The translations under genes and the position numbers were made by a program. Below, piece by piece: positions 1 through 11,303 of a stretch of DNA of 64,000 nt; position 1 is the stretch's first letter, and every line of letters begins with the position of its first letter. This stretch comes from Rubellimicrobium roseum (GTDB lineage: Bacteria > Pseudomonadota > Alphaproteobacteria > Rhodobacterales > Rhodobacteraceae). The stretch is from positions 180,632-244,631 of the forward strand of contig NZ_VDFV01000004.1 of the NCBI RefSeq assembly GCF_006152145.1. The letters run 5' to 3'. The notes under the pieces were generated by a model. The model did no database searches. It saw only the letters and a program-made list of their open reading frames with translations, and was not told where the DNA came from.

Positions 1-1470
1 ACGACGCTGGTGCCGCCCTACGTCATCCTGGACCGGACCATCCGGGACGGCTCGGGCGCCGAGCATCCCATCCGCGTGGGCCTGATCGGCTTCGTCCCGC
101 CGCAGATCATGGAATGGGACCGCCAGAACCTCGACGGCCGCGTGATGGCGCGCGACATCGTCGAGGCGGCGCAGGCCTGGGTCCCGGTGATGAAGGCAGA
201 GGGCGCGGACCTCGTGGTCGCGCTGTCGCATTCGGGCATCGACGGGACCCCCTACGCGCCGGGGATGGAGAACGCCTCGGTGCCGCTGGCGGGGGTCGAA
301 GGGATCGACGTGCTGCTGACCGGGCACCAGCACCTCGTCTTCCCCGGCCCCGACTTCGAGGGCGTGGAGGGCGTGGACAGCGCCGCCGGCACCATCAACG
401 GCAAGCCCGCCGTCATGGCCGGCTTCTGGGGCAGCCACATGGGCCTGGTCGACCTGCTGCTGGAGCGGACGGCGGAGGGCGGCTGGCGCATCGCCTCGTT
501 CGAGGTCGAGGCCCGGCCGATCTACCTGCGCGACGAGGAAGGCGAGATCACCCCGACCGTCGAGGACGCCCCGGAGGTGGTCGCGGCCGTCGAGGCGGAG
601 CACGAGGAGACGCTGGCCTATGTCCGGCGCCCGGTCGGCAAGACCGACGCGCCGCTCTACAGCTACTTCGCGCTGGTGGCGGACGATCCGTCCGTGCAGA
701 TCGTGTCCAACGCCCAGACCTGGTACATCGGCCAGATGCTGGACGGGACGCCGCACGCGGCCCTGCCCCTGCTGTCGGCGGCGGCCCCCTTCAAGGCGGG
801 CGGGCGCGGCGGGCCGGACTACTACACCGACGTGCCGGTGGGCGACGTGGCGATCCGGAACGTGGCCGACCTTTACCTGTACCCGAACACCGTGCGGGCG
901 GTGAAGATCACCGGGGCGCAGGTCAAGGACTGGCTGGAGCGCAGCGCGGGCATGTTCAACCAGATCACGCCCGGCGGGCAGGATCAGGTGCTGCTGAACC
1001 CCGACTTCCGGTCCTACAACTTCGACATCATCGACGGCGTGACCTACCGGATCGACCTGTCCCAGCCCTCGAAGTTCGACGCGGACGGCAACCTCGTGGC
1101 CGGGGACGCGAACCGGATCGTCGATCTCCAGCACGACGGACAGCCCATCGATCCGGCGCAGGAGTTCATCGTCGCGACGAACAACTACAGGGCCGAGGGC
1201 GGCGGCAGCTTCCCCGGCGCGGACGGGTCCACCATCGTGTTCGAGGGGCCGGACACCAACCGCGACGTGATCGTGCGCTACATCGTCGACCAGGGCACGA
1301 TCAGCCCGGCGGCCGATGCCAACTGGGGCTTCGTGCCGATGCCGGGGACGACCGTGCTCTTCGACAGCGGTCCACGGGCGGCGGAGTACCTGGACGACGT
1401 GCCAGGGCTGTCCATCGAGCCCGCGGGCGAGGGCCCGGACGGCTTCGCGCGGTTCAGGATCAGCCTCTGA
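1..1470 (+). CDS. cpdB: 2',3'-cyclic-nucleotide 2'-phosphodiesterase/3'-nucleotidase, C-terminal part (5' truncated by window)
   Basis: The frame is open at base 1, so the N-terminal signal peptide and the first metallophosphatase motifs lie outside the window. The visible part has the late metallophosphoesterase motif 'LLTGHQH' (about residue 100), followed by a 5'-nucleotidase C-terminal domain with the substrate-binding signature 'NNYRAEGGGSFPG'. Family knowledge: CpdB is a periplasmic enzyme that releases nucleosides from 2',3'-cyclic nucleotides and 3'-nucleotides for scavenging. The gene ends just before a strong bidirectional hairpin shared with trigger factor on the opposite strand. 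A UshA-type 5'-nucleotidase is the alternative, but the overall sequence reads as CpdB. Confidence 0.88.
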   Translation, partial: TTLVPPYVILDRTIRDGSGAEHPIRVGLIGFVPPQIMEWDRQNLDGRVMARDIVEAAQAWVPVMKAEGADLVVALSHSGIDGTPYAPGMENASVPLAGVEGIDVLLTGHQHLVFPGPDFEGVEGVDSAAGTINGKPAVMAGFWGSHMGLVDLLLERTAEGGWRIASFEVEARPIYLRDEEGEITPTVEDAPEVVAAVEAEHEETLAYVRRPVGKTDAPLYSYFALVADDPSVQIVSNAQTWYIGQMLDGTPHAALPLLSAAAPFKAGGRGGPDYYTDVPVGDVAIRNVADLYLYPNTVRAVKITGAQVKDWLERSAGMFNQITPGGQDQVLLNPDFRSYNFDIIDGVTYRIDLSQPSKFDADGNLVAGDANRIVDLQHDGQPIDPAQEFIVATNNYRAEGGGSFPGADGSTIVFEGPDTNRDVIVRYIVDQGTISPAADANWGFVPMPGTTVLFDSGPRAAEYLDDVPGLSIEPAGEGPDGFARFRISL

Positions 1471-1474
1471 CGAC

Positions 1475-1500
1475 AAAGGGCGCCCCGAGGGGCGCCCTTT
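1475..1500. terminator. Bidirectional intrinsic terminator between cpdB and tig
   Basis: A perfect inverted repeat, AAAGGGCGCCCC-GA-GGGGCGCCCTTT, fills the gap between two convergent genes. It carries A/T tails on both sides, so it can terminate transcription from either direction. Confidence 0.85.
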
Positions 1501-1525
1501 CCGCGTTCCGCCCTGCGGGCGGGGA

Positions 1526-2851
1526 TCACTCCTGGTCGAGCGCCTCGACGGCGGTCTGGAGCTCGTCCTTGGTCGTGGCCTTCTCCTCGACCTGGGCCTT
1601 CTCGAAGATGTGGTCGATGACCTTGTCCTCGAAGATCGGCGCCTGGATCTGCTGGCGGGCGGCGGCGTTGTTCTGGATGAATTCGAAGAACTGACGCTCC
1701 TGGCCGCGGTACTGGCGGGCCTGCTGCAGGACGGCCTGGGTCAGCTCCGCGTCCGTGACCTTCACCTCGGCCTTCTGGCCCAGGTCGGCCAGGAGGAGGC
1801 CCAGCTTCACGCGACGGCGCGCGAGGCGGGTGTGCTCCTCGGTGGGCTCGATGTGGTCGTGGTTGTGGCCGTGGACCTGCGGGTTTTCCTCGTGCCAGAG
1901 CTGGTGGGCGATCTGCTCGGCCTCGGCCTTGACCAGCGACTCGGGCAGGTCGAAGTCCACCGACTCGTCGAGCCGGTCGAGCAGCGCGCGCTTGGAAACG
2001 GCGCGGGCCGCCCCCTTGTACTCGGCTTCCAGGCGCTCGCGCACCTGGGCCTTGAGCGCGTCGAGGTCGTCGGCGCCGAAGCGCTTGGCCAGGTCGTCGT
2101 CGATCGCGGCGGCCTTGGGAGCCTTCACGCCCTTGACGGTGCAGGTGAAGACCGCGGCCTTCCCGGCGAGATGCTTGGCGCCGTATTCCTCGGGGAAGGA
2201 CACGTTGACGTCCTTCTCCTCGCCGGTGGTGACGCCGACGAGCTGGTCCTCGAAGCCGGGGATGAAGGAGTTGGAGCCCAGCACCAGCGGGTAGTCCGAG
2301 GCGGTGCCGCCTTCGAAGGCCTCGCCGTCGACCTTGCCGACGAAGTCGATCACGACCTGGTCGCCGGTCTCGGCGGCGCCGTCCTTGTCCTCGTAGGACT
2401 TGGCGGTGTCGGCGAGGTTCTGCAGCGCCTCGTCCACGGCGGCGTCATCGGCCGCGACGGTCAGGCGGGTGAGCTGGATGGCGCCCAGGTCGACGGACGG
2501 GACCTCGGGGAGCTTCTCGTAGGAGACCTCGACCACGACGTCGTCGCCTTCCTTCCAGTCCTGGTTGGTCATCTTGACCGCGGGCTGCATCGCCGGGCGG
2601 TCGCCGGACGATTCGAGATGCGAGGACACGGCGCCGTCGATGGTTTCCTGCATCGCCTCGCCCAGGAGGCGGGGGCCGTGCTGCTTGCGCAGGAGCGCCA
2701 TCGGGACCTTGCCCTGGCGGAAGCCCTTCATGGCGACCTGGGGCTGGATCTCGGCGAGCTTGGCCTGGACCTTGCCGTCCAGCTCGGCGGCGGTGACGGT
2801 GACGGTGTAGCCGCGCTTCAGGCCTTCGTTCAGCGTCTCGGTGACTTGCAT
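1526..2851 (-). CDS. tig: Trigger factor, ribosome-associated chaperone and peptidyl-prolyl isomerase
   Basis: The protein is 441 aa, normal for the family. The N-terminal domain carries the ribosome-docking loop 'GFRQGKVP'. A central FKBP-type PPIase domain ('[20 protein letters not shown]') and an alpha-helical C-terminal chaperone domain follow. It binds near the ribosome exit tunnel and shields nascent chains. The start is the ATG before '[10 protein letters not shown]', with AAAGGATGAGG upstream. The frame stays open for 24 more codons into the flanking tRNA, and these are not coding. The gene lies directly downstream of the tRNA-Leu on the same strand. Confidence 0.97.
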   Translation of the reverse strand: MQVTETLNEGLKRGYTVTVTAAELDGKVQAKLAEIQPQVAMKGFRQGKVPMALLRKQHGPRLLGEAMQETIDGAVSSHLESSGDRPAMQPAVKMTNQDWKEGDDVVVEVSYEKLPEVPSVDLGAIQLTRLTVAADDAAVDEALQNLADTAKSYEDKDGAAETGDQVVIDFVGKVDGEAFEGGTASDYPLVLGSNSFIPGFEDQLVGVTTGEEKDVNVSFPEEYGAKHLAGKAAVFTCTVKGVKAPKAAAIDDDLAKRFGADDLDALKAQVRERLEAEYKGAARAVSKRALLDRLDESVDFDLPESLVKAEAEQIAHQLWHEENPQVHGHNHDHIEPTEEHTRLARRRVKLGLLLADLGQKAEVKVTDAELTQAVLQQARQYRGQERQFFEFIQNNAAARQQIQAPIFEDKVIDHIFEKAQVEEKATTKDELQTAVEALDQE

Positions 2852-2893
2852 GTCCTCATCCTTTCGTCGGCGCGCGGGCGCCTCGTCGTCCTT

Positions 2894-2978
2894 TGGTGCG
2901 GGTGAAGGGACTCGAACCCCCACGCCTTGCGGCGCCGGAACCTAAATCCGGTGCGTCTGCCAGTTCCGCCACACCCGC
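2894..2978 (-). tRNA. tRNA-Leu (anticodon UAG)
   Basis: On the minus strand the acceptor arms GCGGGTG and CACCCGC pair. The anticodon stem CCGGA/TCCGG holds the loop TTTAGGT, giving anticodon UAG. There is a long variable arm of the class II (Leu/Ser) type, and the T-loop reads GGTTCGAGTCC. CCA is encoded at the 3' end (2894-2896). It lies about 40 bases upstream of tig. Confidence 0.96.
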
Positions 2979-3221
2979 GACGTAAAGCGGAGGAGAGGCG
3001 AGCCCTCCCCCCTTTCCGGCTGGCGCGGCTCCTAGCATTCCCCCCGCGCGGGGGCGAGAGGGAAAATCGCGCGGCTCCGGCGCGCGGAGAGGCGCGGCGG
3101 CGGGCGGCGCCGACCCGAGAGTCGTCGGCGGCGATCCGCCGCAGAGCCGGCCCGAATAGGCGCCTTCTTGCCGCCGCATTTGGCGTTAACAGTGTGGCCG
3201 TTCTGCCAGGAGAGAGCCTCC

Positions 3222-3671
3222 ATGCGCCTCCACGACCTCCTTTCCCGGCCTGTCCAGCCGCTGACGCTGATGGCGGGGCTTGGCGCGGGCACGCGGCTGC
3301 GGACGCCCGACGGCGAGGCGGACGTGTCGGGGCTCCGGGCCGGGGATCGGCTGGTGACCGGGAATGGGGTCACGACGCTGCGGGGCGTCGAGGCGCGGGC
3401 GGCGCGGCTGGCCCCCATCCGCATCCTGGCCGGCACGCTGCGGCACGGGCGGCCCGAGGATGATCTTCTGGTGGGTCCGGCGACGCCGCTGCGGCTGGAG
3501 GGCTGGCGGGCGCGGGCACTGTATGGCCGCGCTCCGGCGATGGTGGCGGCGCATCGGCTGGTGGACGGCATCTATGTCGTCGAGGAGCCTCTGCGCGGCA
3601 TGACGCTCTGGACTCTGGACCTGGACGGGCCGGCGGTCGTCTGGGCCAACGGGGTCGAGGTCGGGGTCTGA
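3222..3671 (+). CDS. Stand-alone Hint (Hedgehog/intein-fold) protein, apparently catalytically degenerate
   Basis: A 149-aa protein starts at the ATG preceded by CAGGAGAGAG, not at the open codons upstream. The segment 'GAGTRLRTPDGEADVSGLRAGDRLVT' region (about residues 21-47) is the first half of a Hint_2 domain common in Rhodobacterales secreted proteins. The position normally held by the nucleophilic Cys is Gly19 ('AGLGAGT'), and the usual block-B motif SPxH reads 'GPATP', so self-processing looks unlikely. No other domain is attached. The role is unknown; the Hint fold is seen in the sequence, the loss of activity is inference. Confidence 0.75.
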   Translation: MRLHDLLSRPVQPLTLMAGLGAGTRLRTPDGEADVSGLRAGDRLVTGNGVTTLRGVEARAARLAPIRILAGTLRHGRPEDDLLVGPATPLRLEGWRARALYGRAPAMVAAHRLVDGIYVVEEPLRGMTLWTLDLDGPAVVWANGVEVGV

Positions 3672-3729
3672 AGGGGGGCGCTGGCCGCCGCGCGCCATGG
3701 GGTGTCCAGGCCCGGAACGCGGCCGGGGA

Positions 3730-5877
<2,148 letters not shown>

Positions 5878-5938
5878 GCCTTCCGACACACCGGGCGGCG
5901 ACGCCCCAATGGACAACCCCAGAGAAAGCAAAAGGGAC

Positions 5939-7342
5939 ATGGCCAACAAGCTTCTCGACCTCATCGCGCAGGAGGAGGCGGAGTACGTCGACATCCGCTT
6001 CACCGATCCGCGCGGCAAGCTCCAGCACGTGACCGTGGTCTCGGACCTGGTGGACGCCGACTTCATCGAGGAAGGCTTCATGTTCGACGGCTCGTCGATC
6101 GCGGGCTGGAAGTCCATCGACCAGTCCGACATGAAGCTGATGATCGACGCCGACAGCGCTTACGTCGATCCGTTCTTCGCGGAAAAGACCATCTGCGTGC
6201 ACTGCAACGTGGTCGAGCCCGACACCGGCGAGCCCTACTCGCGCGACCCGCGCGGCACGGCGCTCAAGGCCGAGGCCTACCTCAAGGCGAGCGGCATCGG
6301 CGACCAGGCCTTCTTCGGGCCCGAGGCCGAGTTCTTCATCTTCGACAACGTGCGCTTTGCCGTGTCGATGCAGAAGGTCTCGTTCGAGGTCGACGGCGTG
6401 GACGCCGCCTGGAACTCGGACGCCGAGTTCGAAGCCGGCAACATGGGCCACCGGCCCGGCGTGAAGGGCGGCTACTTCCCCGTCCCGCCGATCGACGACG
6501 CGCAGGACCTGCGCTCGGAAATGCTCTCCACCATGAAGCGGATGGGCATGAAGGTGGACAAGCACCACCACGAGGTGGCCTCCACGCAGCACGAGCTGGG
6601 CATCATCTTCGGCACGCTCACCAAGCAGGCCGACGAGATCCTCAAGTACAAGTACGTCATCCACAACGTGGCGCAGGCCTACGGCAAGACGGCGACCTTC
6701 ATGCCCAAGCCCATCGCGGGCGACAACGGGTCGGGGATGCACGTCAACATGTCGATCTGGAAGGACGGGAAGCCCCTGTTCGCCGGCGACAAGTACGCGG
6801 ACCTGAGCCAGGAGGCGCTCTACTTCATCGGCGGCATCCTGAAGCACGCCAAGGCGCTGAACGCGATCACCAACCCCGGGACCAACAGCTACAAGCGCCT
6901 GATCCCCGGCTTCGAGGCCCCTGTGCTGCGCGCCTACTCGGCCCGCAACCGCTCGGGCTGCGTCCGTATTCCGTGGTCGGAATCGCCCAAGGCCAAGCGC
7001 GTCGAGGCCCGTTTCCCCGACCCGTCGGCGAATCCCTACCTCGCCTTCGCGGCTCTGCTGATGGCCGGCATCGACGGCATCAAGAACCGCATCGACCCGG
7101 GCCCGTCCTCGGACAAGGACCTCTATGACCTGCCGCCGGAAGAGCTGGCGCAGATCCCGACCGTCTGCGGCTCGCTCCGCGAGGCGCTGCAGGAGCTGGA
7201 GAAGGACCACGAGTTCCTGCTCCAGGGCGACGTGTTCACCCGCGACCAGCTCGAAGGGTACATGGCGCTGAAGTGGGAGGAGGTCTACGCCTTCGAGCAC
7301 ACGCCGCACCCGGTCGAGTACAAGATGTACTATTCCTGCTGA
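5939..7342 (+). CDS. glnA: Type I glutamine synthetase
   Basis: A 467-aa GSI enzyme that condenses ammonia and glutamate with ATP. Seen: the N-terminal beta-grasp domain, '[10 protein letters not shown]', the ATP-binding '[16 protein letters not shown]', '[18 protein letters not shown]' and, near residue 397, the adenylylation site '[10 protein letters not shown]', so activity should be controlled by GlnE. The start is the ATG behind AAAGGGAC; ten upstream codons in frame lack a ribosome-binding site. It forms an operon with glnB and ends in a strong terminator. Confidence 0.98.
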   Translation: MANKLLDLIAQEEAEYVDIRFTDPRGKLQHVTVVSDLVDADFIEEGFMFDGSSIAGWKSIDQSDMKLMIDADSAYVDPFFAEKTICVHCNVVEPDTGEPYSRDPRGTALKAEAYLKASGIGDQAFFGPEAEFFIFDNVRFAVSMQKVSFEVDGVDAAWNSDAEFEAGNMGHRPGVKGGYFPVPPIDDAQDLRSEMLSTMKRMGMKVDKHHHEVASTQHELGIIFGTLTKQADEILKYKYVIHNVAQAYGKTATFMPKPIAGDNGSGMHVNMSIWKDGKPLFAGDKYADLSQEALYFIGGILKHAKALNAITNPGTNSYKRLIPGFEAPVLRAYSARNRSGCVRIPWSESPKAKRVEARFPDPSANPYLAFAALLMAGIDGIKNRIDPGPSSDKDLYDLPPEELAQIPTVCGSLREALQELEKDHEFLLQGDVFTRDQLEGYMALKWEEVYAFEHTPHPVEYKMYYSC

Positions 7343-7378
7343 TCCGCCTTCGGGCCGATCGACAGATCGAAGCAGGAC

Positions 7379-7410
7379 AGGGGGGCGCTCCGCGAGGGGC
7401 GCCCCCTTCT
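7379..7410 (+). terminator. Intrinsic terminator after glnA
   Basis: The 8-bp arms GGGGGCGC (7381-7388) and GCGCCCCC (7399-7406) are followed by TTCT, 37 bases past the glnA stop. Confidence 0.8.
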
Positions 7411-7654
7411 CCGTCGCGCGCGGCCTGCGCGGCCATCGAGGCGCCGCAATCGAACCTGCTGCGTCCAACGGCTCGGCTGCCGTGGGGCAGGGCAAGAAGC
7501 CGCGCGGACGGGCCGGTATCCTTGCCGAAAAGCCACAACCCGCGCGTCGCGGACGGACGATCCCAAGAAAGTCACAATTTATCCGAACACCAGCCGCACT
7601 GAATGGGCAGAAAGTCGCCGATTACCGGATGAGGCAGTCCGGCAGGAGTGAAGA
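7411..7654 (+). other. Intergenic leader between the glnA terminator and the next gene
   Basis: No ORF with coding character and no RNA gene was found here. The last 90 bases are A/T-richer (for example AAAGTCACAATTTATCC) and probably hold the promoter of the downstream gene. GGCAGGAGTG just before the ATG is its ribosome-binding site. Confidence 0.4.
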
Positions 7655-8545
7655 ATGAGCAGTCGGCCCCAGGCACAGACCACGGTCGGTCACCTCGTCT
7701 ATTCGGGTCTGCCCCCGCTCAACCTCGAGCGGCTGGCCGCGGACCTGAGCGCCTCTCTGAGCGGGCTCGACCGGACCGAGCAACGCATGACGCGTCTGGG
7801 CGATGACGGGGTCCTGATCGATCTGGGCGCCGCGCGCGTGGTCGTCGGCATCGAGCGGGCGCTCGACTCGGCCGGTGGCGCGGCGGTCACCGTGGCCGTG
7901 GGCTACGCCCCCGAGGCCGGCGAGGAGGACCGCCTCGCCAAGCGGCGCGGCGTGCTGGCGCGGCTCATCGCCGAGCGCATCTCGAGCCGGTATGCGCCCG
8001 TCGAGACCGTCTGGAACGACCTCGACGAGGCGGCGACGCCCGAGCTCGTGGCCCGCTGCACCGTGCGCCTGTCCGAACGGCGTCAGGCGGCGCTGGACGA
8101 CAAGACGCAGCGCGCGCAGGCCCGCCGGTCCATGCCGCGCCACTTCGTCGAGCCCGCGGACCTGCCGCGCCTCGTGGCCCGCATCGACTCGACGCTGGCC
8201 GCGCGCCGGTCCGTCGGCGCCGAGGCCATGGCGGTGGACGGGGCGGCTTACCTGCCGCCGCTGGACCTGTCGGGTCCGGCCGGCACCGCGATCCTCGTCG
8301 GGGGCGGCGTGGGCCCGGTCGAGCGGTCTTCGGCGCCGCTGCGGCTGGCCGCGCACCTGATGGACGCGGTGCTGATGATCGTGGCCCTGCCCGTCGGCGC
8401 CGCCATGATGACCTACAGCCTGTCGCGCGGCGCCAACCTCACCAACAGCGCCCGCGCCCTCGCCCTCTGCAGCGCGAGCATCGCGCTTCTGGAGAGCATG
8501 GGCGGCCTCGGCAATCTCGAGAAGCTGCTGGGCGTCGGGATCTGA
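7655..8545 (+). CDS. Conserved hypothetical protein with a C-terminal hydrophobic region
   Basis: A 296-aa protein with a good ribosome-binding site (AGGAGTGAAGA). I do not recognise a named domain. Residues 1-150 look soluble, with alternating helices and strands. Residues 150-165 are basic. From about residue 230 there is a hydrophobic stretch ('AHLMDAVLMIVALPVGAAMMTYSL'), then a second weaker one ('ALALCSASIALLESMGG'), suggesting membrane association at the C-terminus. It stands alone between two terminators downstream of glnBA. The codon pattern is typical of the genome, so it is a real gene of unknown role. Confidence 0.7.
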   Translation: MSSRPQAQTTVGHLVYSGLPPLNLERLAADLSASLSGLDRTEQRMTRLGDDGVLIDLGAARVVVGIERALDSAGGAAVTVAVGYAPEAGEEDRLAKRRGVLARLIAERISSRYAPVETVWNDLDEAATPELVARCTVRLSERRQAALDDKTQRAQARRSMPRHFVEPADLPRLVARIDSTLAARRSVGAEAMAVDGAAYLPPLDLSGPAGTAILVGGGVGPVERSSAPLRLAAHLMDAVLMIVALPVGAAMMTYSLSRGANLTNSARALALCSASIALLESMGGLGNLEKLLGVGI

Positions 8546-8695
8546 CCGACACCTCTCCGGAATGCCGGAGGGGCCCATTACCTGCCCTGGACCTGTGGAA
8601 ACTCCGCAGGCGGCCGGTCGCGTGGCCGCATGACGGGCCCACGTGGCTCCGATCCCCGCGAGACCTCAGGCACGATCGGCCCACCTCAAACGCAG

Positions 8696-8722
8696 AACGG
8701 CCGGGCGCGGGGCCCGGCCGTT
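8696..8722. terminator. Bidirectional intrinsic terminator
   Basis: The 11-bp arms AACGGCCGGGC and GCCCGGCCGTT lie between the 3' ends of a plus-strand gene (stop 8545) and bioY on the minus strand (stop 8746). Confidence 0.8.
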
Positions 8723-8745
8723 CGAAGGCGTCGTGCGCCGGTTGC

Positions 8746-9393
8746 TCAGCCGCGGGCCGAGCCCACCAGCTTCCAAGCGGCGGGCAGCAGGATCGCGGCC
8801 AGGCCCAGCTTCATCGCGTCGCCGATCAGGTAGGGCGTGAGGCCCCAGACCATCGTCTGCTCCCAGACCGAGACGTAGGCGGTCGGGTCAAAGGCGCCCG
8901 AGGCGATGATATGGTGGATCCAGGCGACCCCGGGGACGTAGACGGCGACGTTGCCGAGCAGCATCGCGAAAGCCATCCAGCCCACGTTGCGGTCCCAGCC
9001 GCGGCGGGCCAGCGCGCCCAGAAGCACGGTGGCCAGAACGTAGCCCACGAGGTAGCCGCCGGTCGCGCCGCTCATGTAGGCCCAGCCGAACTTCTCGGCC
9101 GAGGAGCCCGCGAAGATGTCGGCGCCAAGGAGGCCCAGCGCCATGTAGCCCAGGATCGTCACGAGGCCCAGACGTGGCCCGTAGGCCGCGCCCACGGCCA
9201 GCACCGCGAAGGTCCCCATGGTCACCGGCACCGGCGAGGGCCACATCGGCACCTGCGTCTTGGCCGCGAGCGTGAGCCCCGCGATCCCCAGCGCCACGAA
9301 CATCGCCTGCCGCGCCAGCCGGGCGGTGCTGCCTTCCCTCGCGCCGACCTCGGCCAGGACGGGCCAGGCGGCGTGCGTTAGTCCTTGGGCCAT
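8746..9393 (-). CDS. bioY: Biotin transporter BioY (ECF S-component)
   Basis: A 215-aa membrane protein with about six hydrophobic segments. The BioY core is visible: 'AKTQVPMWPSPVPVTMGTFAVL', 'GYMALGLLGADIFAG' and 'GATGGYLVGYVLA'. It binds biotin in the membrane and works alone or with an ECF energising module (BioM/BioN). Neither is encoded nearby, so it acts alone or shares a distant module. The start is the ATG behind AAGGAGGAGGCCACGA; the upstream open frame belongs to a shadow of the neighbouring gene. It is 65 bases downstream of the DUF6314 gene on the same strand and may be co-transcribed with it. Confidence 0.93.
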   Translation of the reverse strand: MAQGLTHAAWPVLAEVGAREGSTARLARQAMFVALGIAGLTLAAKTQVPMWPSPVPVTMGTFAVLAVGAAYGPRLGLVTILGYMALGLLGADIFAGSSAEKFGWAYMSGATGGYLVGYVLATVLLGALARRGWDRNVGWMAFAMLLGNVAVYVPGVAWIHHIIASGAFDPTAYVSVWEQTMVWGLTPYLIGDAMKLGLAAILLPAAWKLVGSARG

Positions 9394-9458
9394 TCGTGGC
9401 CTCCTCCTTATCGTCTCGGGTCGTTCATGCCGCAGGACCCCCGTCCGCGCAAGTTTCC

Positions 9459-9869
9459 TCAGCGCCGGTAGGAGCTGCGCATCCGGTAATCCTTGGCGGG
9501 GCCGGCGACGGTCCATTCGGCCTCCCAGGCGGGCCAGGCGGTGAAGTCGTAGAGGACCCGGTAGAGGTCGCGCCCGCAGGGGTGGTCGGTGCCGGGCGCG
9601 CGGCCTTCGGGGCAGAAATGATGAAACGGGCGGCCGTCGGCGAAGCGCATCTCGATCCCCTCGGGCGAGGGGAGCCAGAGGTAGTCGCGGGTCGCGGCCA
9701 TCGCCGGCCCCTCGCCCACTTGCAGGAGCCCCTCCTCGCGGTAGCGCAAGCCCTCCCCCCCGGGGGTCAGCGTGGCCGTTCCCTCGAAGCGGCCGGGCCG
9801 GCCCGAAAGGCGGTCGTCGATCTCGCGCGAAAGGCGCCAAGCGCCCAGGAAGTCGTGCAGATGAAGCAT
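9459..9869 (-). CDS. DUF6314 family protein
   Basis: A 136-aa soluble protein starting 'MLHLHDFLGAWRLSREIDD'. The tail is rich in Trp and Tyr ('HHFCPEGRAPGTDHPCGRDLYRVLYDF'). The length and these conserved residues match the small DUF6314 family, found mainly in Rhodobacterales; the fold may be a lipocalin-like barrel, which is inference. The ribosome-binding site is weak (AGAGGCGGGG). It lies upstream of bioY on the same strand and is divergent from purB. The function is unknown. Confidence 0.75.
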   Translation of the reverse strand: MLHLHDFLGAWRLSREIDDRLSGRPGRFEGTATLTPGGEGLRYREEGLLQVGEGPAMAATRDYLWLPSPEGIEMRFADGRPFHHFCPEGRAPGTDHPCGRDLYRVLYDFTAWPAWEAEWTVAGPAKDYRMRSSYRR

Positions 9870-9977
9870 GGTGGCCCCGCCTCTAGCCCTTATGCGCCCG
9901 TCCTGGCAACGAAGGCGGTTGTCGCCGCGCAAGGCCCGCCCTACAGGGCGCCCAACGCCCTTCAGCCGAGGCCCGCC

Positions 9978-11303
9978 ATGATCCCCCGCTACTCCCGTCC
10001 CGAGATGGTCGCCATCTGGTCGCCCGAGACCCGCTTCCGCATCTGGTTCGAGATCGAGGCCCATGCCTGCGACGCCATGGCCGAGCTGGGCGTGATCCCG
10101 AAGGCGAACGCCCAGGCCGTGTGGAAGGCCAAGGACGCCACCTTCGACGTGGCCCGGATCGACGAGATCGAGGCGGTGACCAAGCACGACGTGATCGCGT
10201 TCCTGACGCACCTGGCCGAGATCGTGGGCACGGACGAGGCGCGCTTCGTCCACCAAGGGATGACCTCCTCGGACGTGCTCGACACCTGCCTGAACGTGCA
10301 GCTCTGCCGCGCGGCGGACCTGCTGATGGCGGGCCTCGACCGGGTTTGCGCGGCGCTGAAGGCCCGCGCCCTGGAGCACAAGGACACGCCCCGGATCGGG
10401 CGCAGCCACGGCATCCACGCCGAGCCCACGACCATGGGCCTGACCTTCGCCCGCTTCTACGCCGAGATGGACCGCAACCGGCAGCGGCTGGCCCGCGCGC
10501 GCGAGGAGGTGGCGACCGGGGCCATCTCGGGCGCGGTGGGCACCTTCGCCAACATCGACCCCCATGTGGAGGAGCATGTCTGCGCCCGGATGGGCCTGCG
10601 GCCCGAGCCCATCAGCACGCAGGTCATCCCCCGCGACCGCCACGCGATGTTCTTCGCCACGCTGGGGGTGATCGCGTCCGGCATCGAGAACGCCGCCACC
10701 GAGATCCGCCACATGCAGCGGACCGAGGTGCTGGAGGCCGAGGAATACTTCTCGCCCGGCCAGAAGGGCTCGTCGGCCATGCCGCACAAGCGCAACCCGG
10801 TCCTGACCGAGAACCTCACGGGCCTCGCGCGCCTCGTGCGCAGCGCGGTGACGCCAGCGCTGGAGAACGTCACGCTCTGGCACGAGCGCGACATCAGCCA
10901 TTCGTCGGTGGAGCGGGCCATCGGGCCGGACGCCACCGTGACGCTCGACTTCGCGCTGCACCGCCTCGCGGGGGTGATCGAGCGGCTGGTCGTCTACCCC
11001 GAGGCCATGATGAACAACATGAACCGCTTCCGCGGCCTCGTGATGAGCCAGCGCGTGCTTCTTGCGCTGACGCAGGCGGGCGTGAGCCGGGAAGACGCCT
11101 ACCGGCTCGTGCAACGGAACGCCATGAAGGTCTGGGAGCAGGGCGCCGACTTCAAGACCGAGCTTCTGGCCGATCCCGAGGTGACCGCCGCCCTGCCCCC
11201 GGCCGAGATCGAGGAGAAGTTCGACCTCGGCTACCATCTCAAGCATGTGGACACGATCTTTGCCCGCGTGTTCGGGGCGGATCACGCCACCGGCGGGGCG
11301 TGA
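9978..11303 (+). CDS. purB: Adenylosuccinate lyase
   Basis: A 441-aa fumarase/aspartase-superfamily enzyme of the short bacterial type. It cleaves SAICAR and adenylosuccinate in purine synthesis. The superfamily signature 'GSSAMPHKRNP' is intact and the catalytic His region 'GRSHGIHAEPTTMG' is present. The start 'MIPRYSRPEM' is the usual one for the family, although only CCGAGGCCC precedes it as a weak ribosome-binding site. The 3' end overlaps the tail of the convergent luxI gene by 22 bases. Confidence 0.97.
   Translation: MIPRYSRPEMVAIWSPETRFRIWFEIEAHACDAMAELGVIPKANAQAVWKAKDATFDVARIDEIEAVTKHDVIAFLTHLAEIVGTDEARFVHQGMTSSDVLDTCLNVQLCRAADLLMAGLDRVCAALKARALEHKDTPRIGRSHGIHAEPTTMGLTFARFYAEMDRNRQRLARAREEVATGAISGAVGTFANIDPHVEEHVCARMGLRPEPISTQVIPRDRHAMFFATLGVIASGIENAATEIRHMQRTEVLEAEEYFSPGQKGSSAMPHKRNPVLTENLTGLARLVRSAVTPALENVTLWHERDISHSSVERAIGPDATVTLDFALHRLAGVIERLVVYPEAMMNNMNRFRGLVMSQRVLLALTQAGVSREDAYRLVQRNAMKVWEQGADFKTELLADPEVTAALPPAEIEEKFDLGYHLKHVDTIFARVFGADHATGGA

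Noticed and set aside
3168..3221. Longer N-terminus for the Hint protein
   Set aside because: The extra 18 codons lack a ribosome-binding site, while CAGGAGAGAG precedes the internal ATG at the right distance.
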